Origin: Chitinophaga horti
Lineage (GTDB): Bacteria; Bacteroidota; Bacteroidia; Chitinophagales; Chitinophagaceae
Reading direction: 5' to 3'
Assembly: GCF_022867795.2 (NCBI RefSeq)
Contig: NZ_CP107006.1
Location: forward strand, 3,782,001 to 3,846,000
DNA length: 64,000 nt
Below, in pieces: positions 62,820-64,000 of this stretch (positions are counted from its first letter, which is position 1; each line of letters opens with the position of its first letter). The notes beneath the pieces were generated by a model. It did not search any database. It was not told the DNA's origin and saw nothing but the letters and a program-made list of their open reading frames with translations. A program made the translations under genes and the position numbers.

Positions 62820-63536
62820 ATGAAAATAGCATTGATCGGATACGGCAAAATGGGCAAAGCCATCGAGGCCATCGCCGTTGCCAAAGGACACGAGATCTCT
62901 CACATTATAGATGCCGACAGCCAACACCTGCTGGAAAAAGACAACCTGCAATCTGCCGACGTAGCCATTGAATTTTCTACGCCGGAAACCGCGTTTTCCA
63001 ACATCCTGAAGTGTTTTGAAGCAGGCGTTCCCGTGGTAAGTGGTACCACAGGCTGGCTGGAGCACCTGCCGGAAGTAACGGCTAAATGCCTCGAAAAGCA
63101 CCAGGCGTTTTTGTATGCGAGCAACTTCAGCATCGGCGTAAACATCTTTTTCGAACTGAACAAGAAACTGGCAGAACTGATGGGCCCTCATGCCGATTAC
63201 AACGTGCAGATGGAAGAAATTCACCACACCCAGAAGAAGGATGCGCCCAGCGGTACCGCTATTACGTTGGCGGAGCAGATCCTTGCGGCCAGCCAGGCGA
63301 AGAAGTCATGGGTAAACGAAGGCACCCACGACGCCGACAAACTGGGCATCGTGAGCAAACGGATCGACCCGGCCCCAGGGACACACGTCGTGAACTACAC
63401 CAGCACCATCGACGATATTACGATCATCCACACCGCGCACAGCCGCCAGGGCTTTGCTTCAGGCGCTGTAACAGCGGCCGAGTGGCTGAAAGATAAAAAG
63501 GGCGTGTTCTCCATGAAGGACGTACTCAACCTCTAG
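62820..63536 (+). CDS. dapB: 4-hydroxy-tetrahydrodipicolinate reductase
   Basis: A 238-residue DapB, the second step of diaminopimelate and lysine synthesis. The NAD(P)-binding start is MKIALIGYGKMGKAIEAIA. The substrate-binding signature EIHHTQKKDAPSGTAI carries the conserved Lys and Ser-Gly-Thr, and GTTGW and FSIGVNIFFELN are also typical. The length is slightly short, as in other Bacteroidota. It lies 44 bases after the DUF5683 gene and probably belongs to the same transcript as parAB. Confidence 0.97.
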   Translation: MKIALIGYGKMGKAIEAIAVAKGHEISHIIDADSQHLLEKDNLQSADVAIEFSTPETAFSNILKCFEAGVPVVSGTTGWLEHLPEVTAKCLEKHQAFLYASNFSIGVNIFFELNKKLAELMGPHADYNVQMEEIHHTQKKDAPSGTAITLAEQILAASQAKKSWVNEGTHDADKLGIVSKRIDPAPGTHVVNYTSTIDDITIIHTAHSRQGFASGAVTAAEWLKDKKGVFSMKDVLNL

Positions 63537-63551
63537 CTGCCGGTTTTTCCA

Positions 63552-63559
63552 TATATTTG
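63552..63559 (+). promoter_or_regulatory. Bacteroidota -7 element of the second Rrf2 gene
   Basis: TATATTTG matches TAnnTTTG exactly. The leader of about 40 bases holds a short imperfect palindrome (TTCC-N5-GGAA near 63565-63577) that could be an autoregulatory site. Confidence 0.45.
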
Positions 63560-63599
63560 CAATGGTTCCTTTTGGGAATGCAAACAACGCTGTTACATT

Positions 63600-64000
63600 A
63601 TGTTATCAAAAAAGACTCAATATGCGTTTCACGCATTGGTTCACCTGGCAGAGAATGTGGATAAAGGTCCCGTACTGATTTCGGAAATAGCTTCTGAGAA
63701 AAATATATCGATCAAGTTCCTGGAGAACATTCTCCTGGAGTTGAAGAATGCCGGCATATTGGGCAGTAAAAAAGGTAAAGGTGGTGGTTATTACCTCCTG
63801 AAACAGCCAAAAGAGATCGCCATGGCGCGCATCATCCGCCTGCTGGATGGCCCCATTGCCTTGCTCCCCTGCGTGAGCCTCAACTACTACGAGCGCTGCG
63901 ACAACTGCAAGGACGAAGCCGTTTGCGGCCTCCACGACGTCATGAGCCGTGTGCGTGACGCCAGTCTTAAGATACTGGAAAACAAGACGTTAAAGGATAT
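63600..64000 (+). CDS. Rrf2-family transcriptional regulator, cut by the window end
   Basis: First 133 codons of an Rrf2 regulator, open at the window end. It starts MLSKKTQYAFHALVHLAENV, with the winged helix KNISIKFLENILLELKNAGI and the wing GSKKGKGGGYYLLKQP. Three cysteines follow the wing in the sensor region (ALLPC, YERCDNCKDEAVC), a spacing different from the hmp-linked Rrf2 protein, so it likely senses another signal. In this group such regulators often precede cysteine or sulfate-assimilation genes, but those would lie outside the window. Confidence 0.9.
   Translation, partial: MLSKKTQYAFHALVHLAENVDKGPVLISEIASEKNISIKFLENILLELKNAGILGSKKGKGGGYYLLKQPKEIAMARIIRLLDGPIALLPCVSLNYYERCDNCKDEAVCGLHDVMSRVRDASLKILENKTLKD

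Overview
The window looks like chromosomal DNA of a Bacteroidota bacterium, most likely a Chitinophagaceae member close to Chitinophaga. Support comes from two SusC/SusD pairs, type IX secretion (T9SS) cargo with type A and type B C-terminal signals, PorQ, a PorP/SprF-like protein, a FecI/FecR-type regulator pair, and many promoters with the Bacteroidota -7 element TAnnTTTG. No rRNA, tRNA, insertion sequence, prophage or CRISPR array was seen.

Region 1 (1-16980) holds a FAS1 lipoprotein, a DUF4382 lipoprotein and a glycan-utilisation locus (susC-susD-GH127). A two-protein version of the hybrid sensor system, a propeller sensor kinase plus an AraC-type response regulator, is divergent from the locus. 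A secreted T9SS type A protein and an NmrA-like/DUF2867 oxidoreductase follow. Region 2 (17082-24451) has a LytS/LytTR-type signalling operon carrying an extra gene for a kinase-like protein without catalytic residues, then a serine hydrolase. Next come an Rrf2 regulator with flavohaemoglobin, which share an operator-like palindrome, a small unknown gene, a HopJ-family gene and an acyltransferase. Region 3 (24561-32619) is an ECF sigma / FecR / STN-SusC / SusD / HExxH lipoprotein locus, a trans-envelope-regulated uptake system possibly aimed at protein or peptide substrates.

Region 4 (32782-47726) contains a PolX-type protein, about 1.1 kb of AT-rich DNA with exact 60-bp direct repeats, terminator-like hairpins and two tiny ORFs, then a SprF-like gene and an 11.2-kb gene for a 3,724-residue Calx-beta-rich adhesin. 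Within the adhesin a 341-residue unit is repeated almost identically about three times. Region 5 (48219-64000) is mostly housekeeping: ahcY, pdxJ, an ABC exporter with porQ, lon, two outer-membrane beta-barrel candidates, a metallophosphoesterase, parA-parB-DUF5683-dapB and a second Rrf2 gene cut by the window end.

Four genes (susC at 5698-8714, the LytTR regulator, the sprF-like gene and lon) are each broken by a single-base indel in a homopolymer run, and restoring the base restores a full conserved protein. Sequencing or assembly error is the simplest explanation, although the susC site is also an exact A AAA AAG slippery heptamer. The most interesting unexplained items are the repeat/hairpin region at 34.5-35.5 kb, the catalytically dead kinase-like partner, the Rrf2 operator pair and the recurring promoter that abuts start codons.
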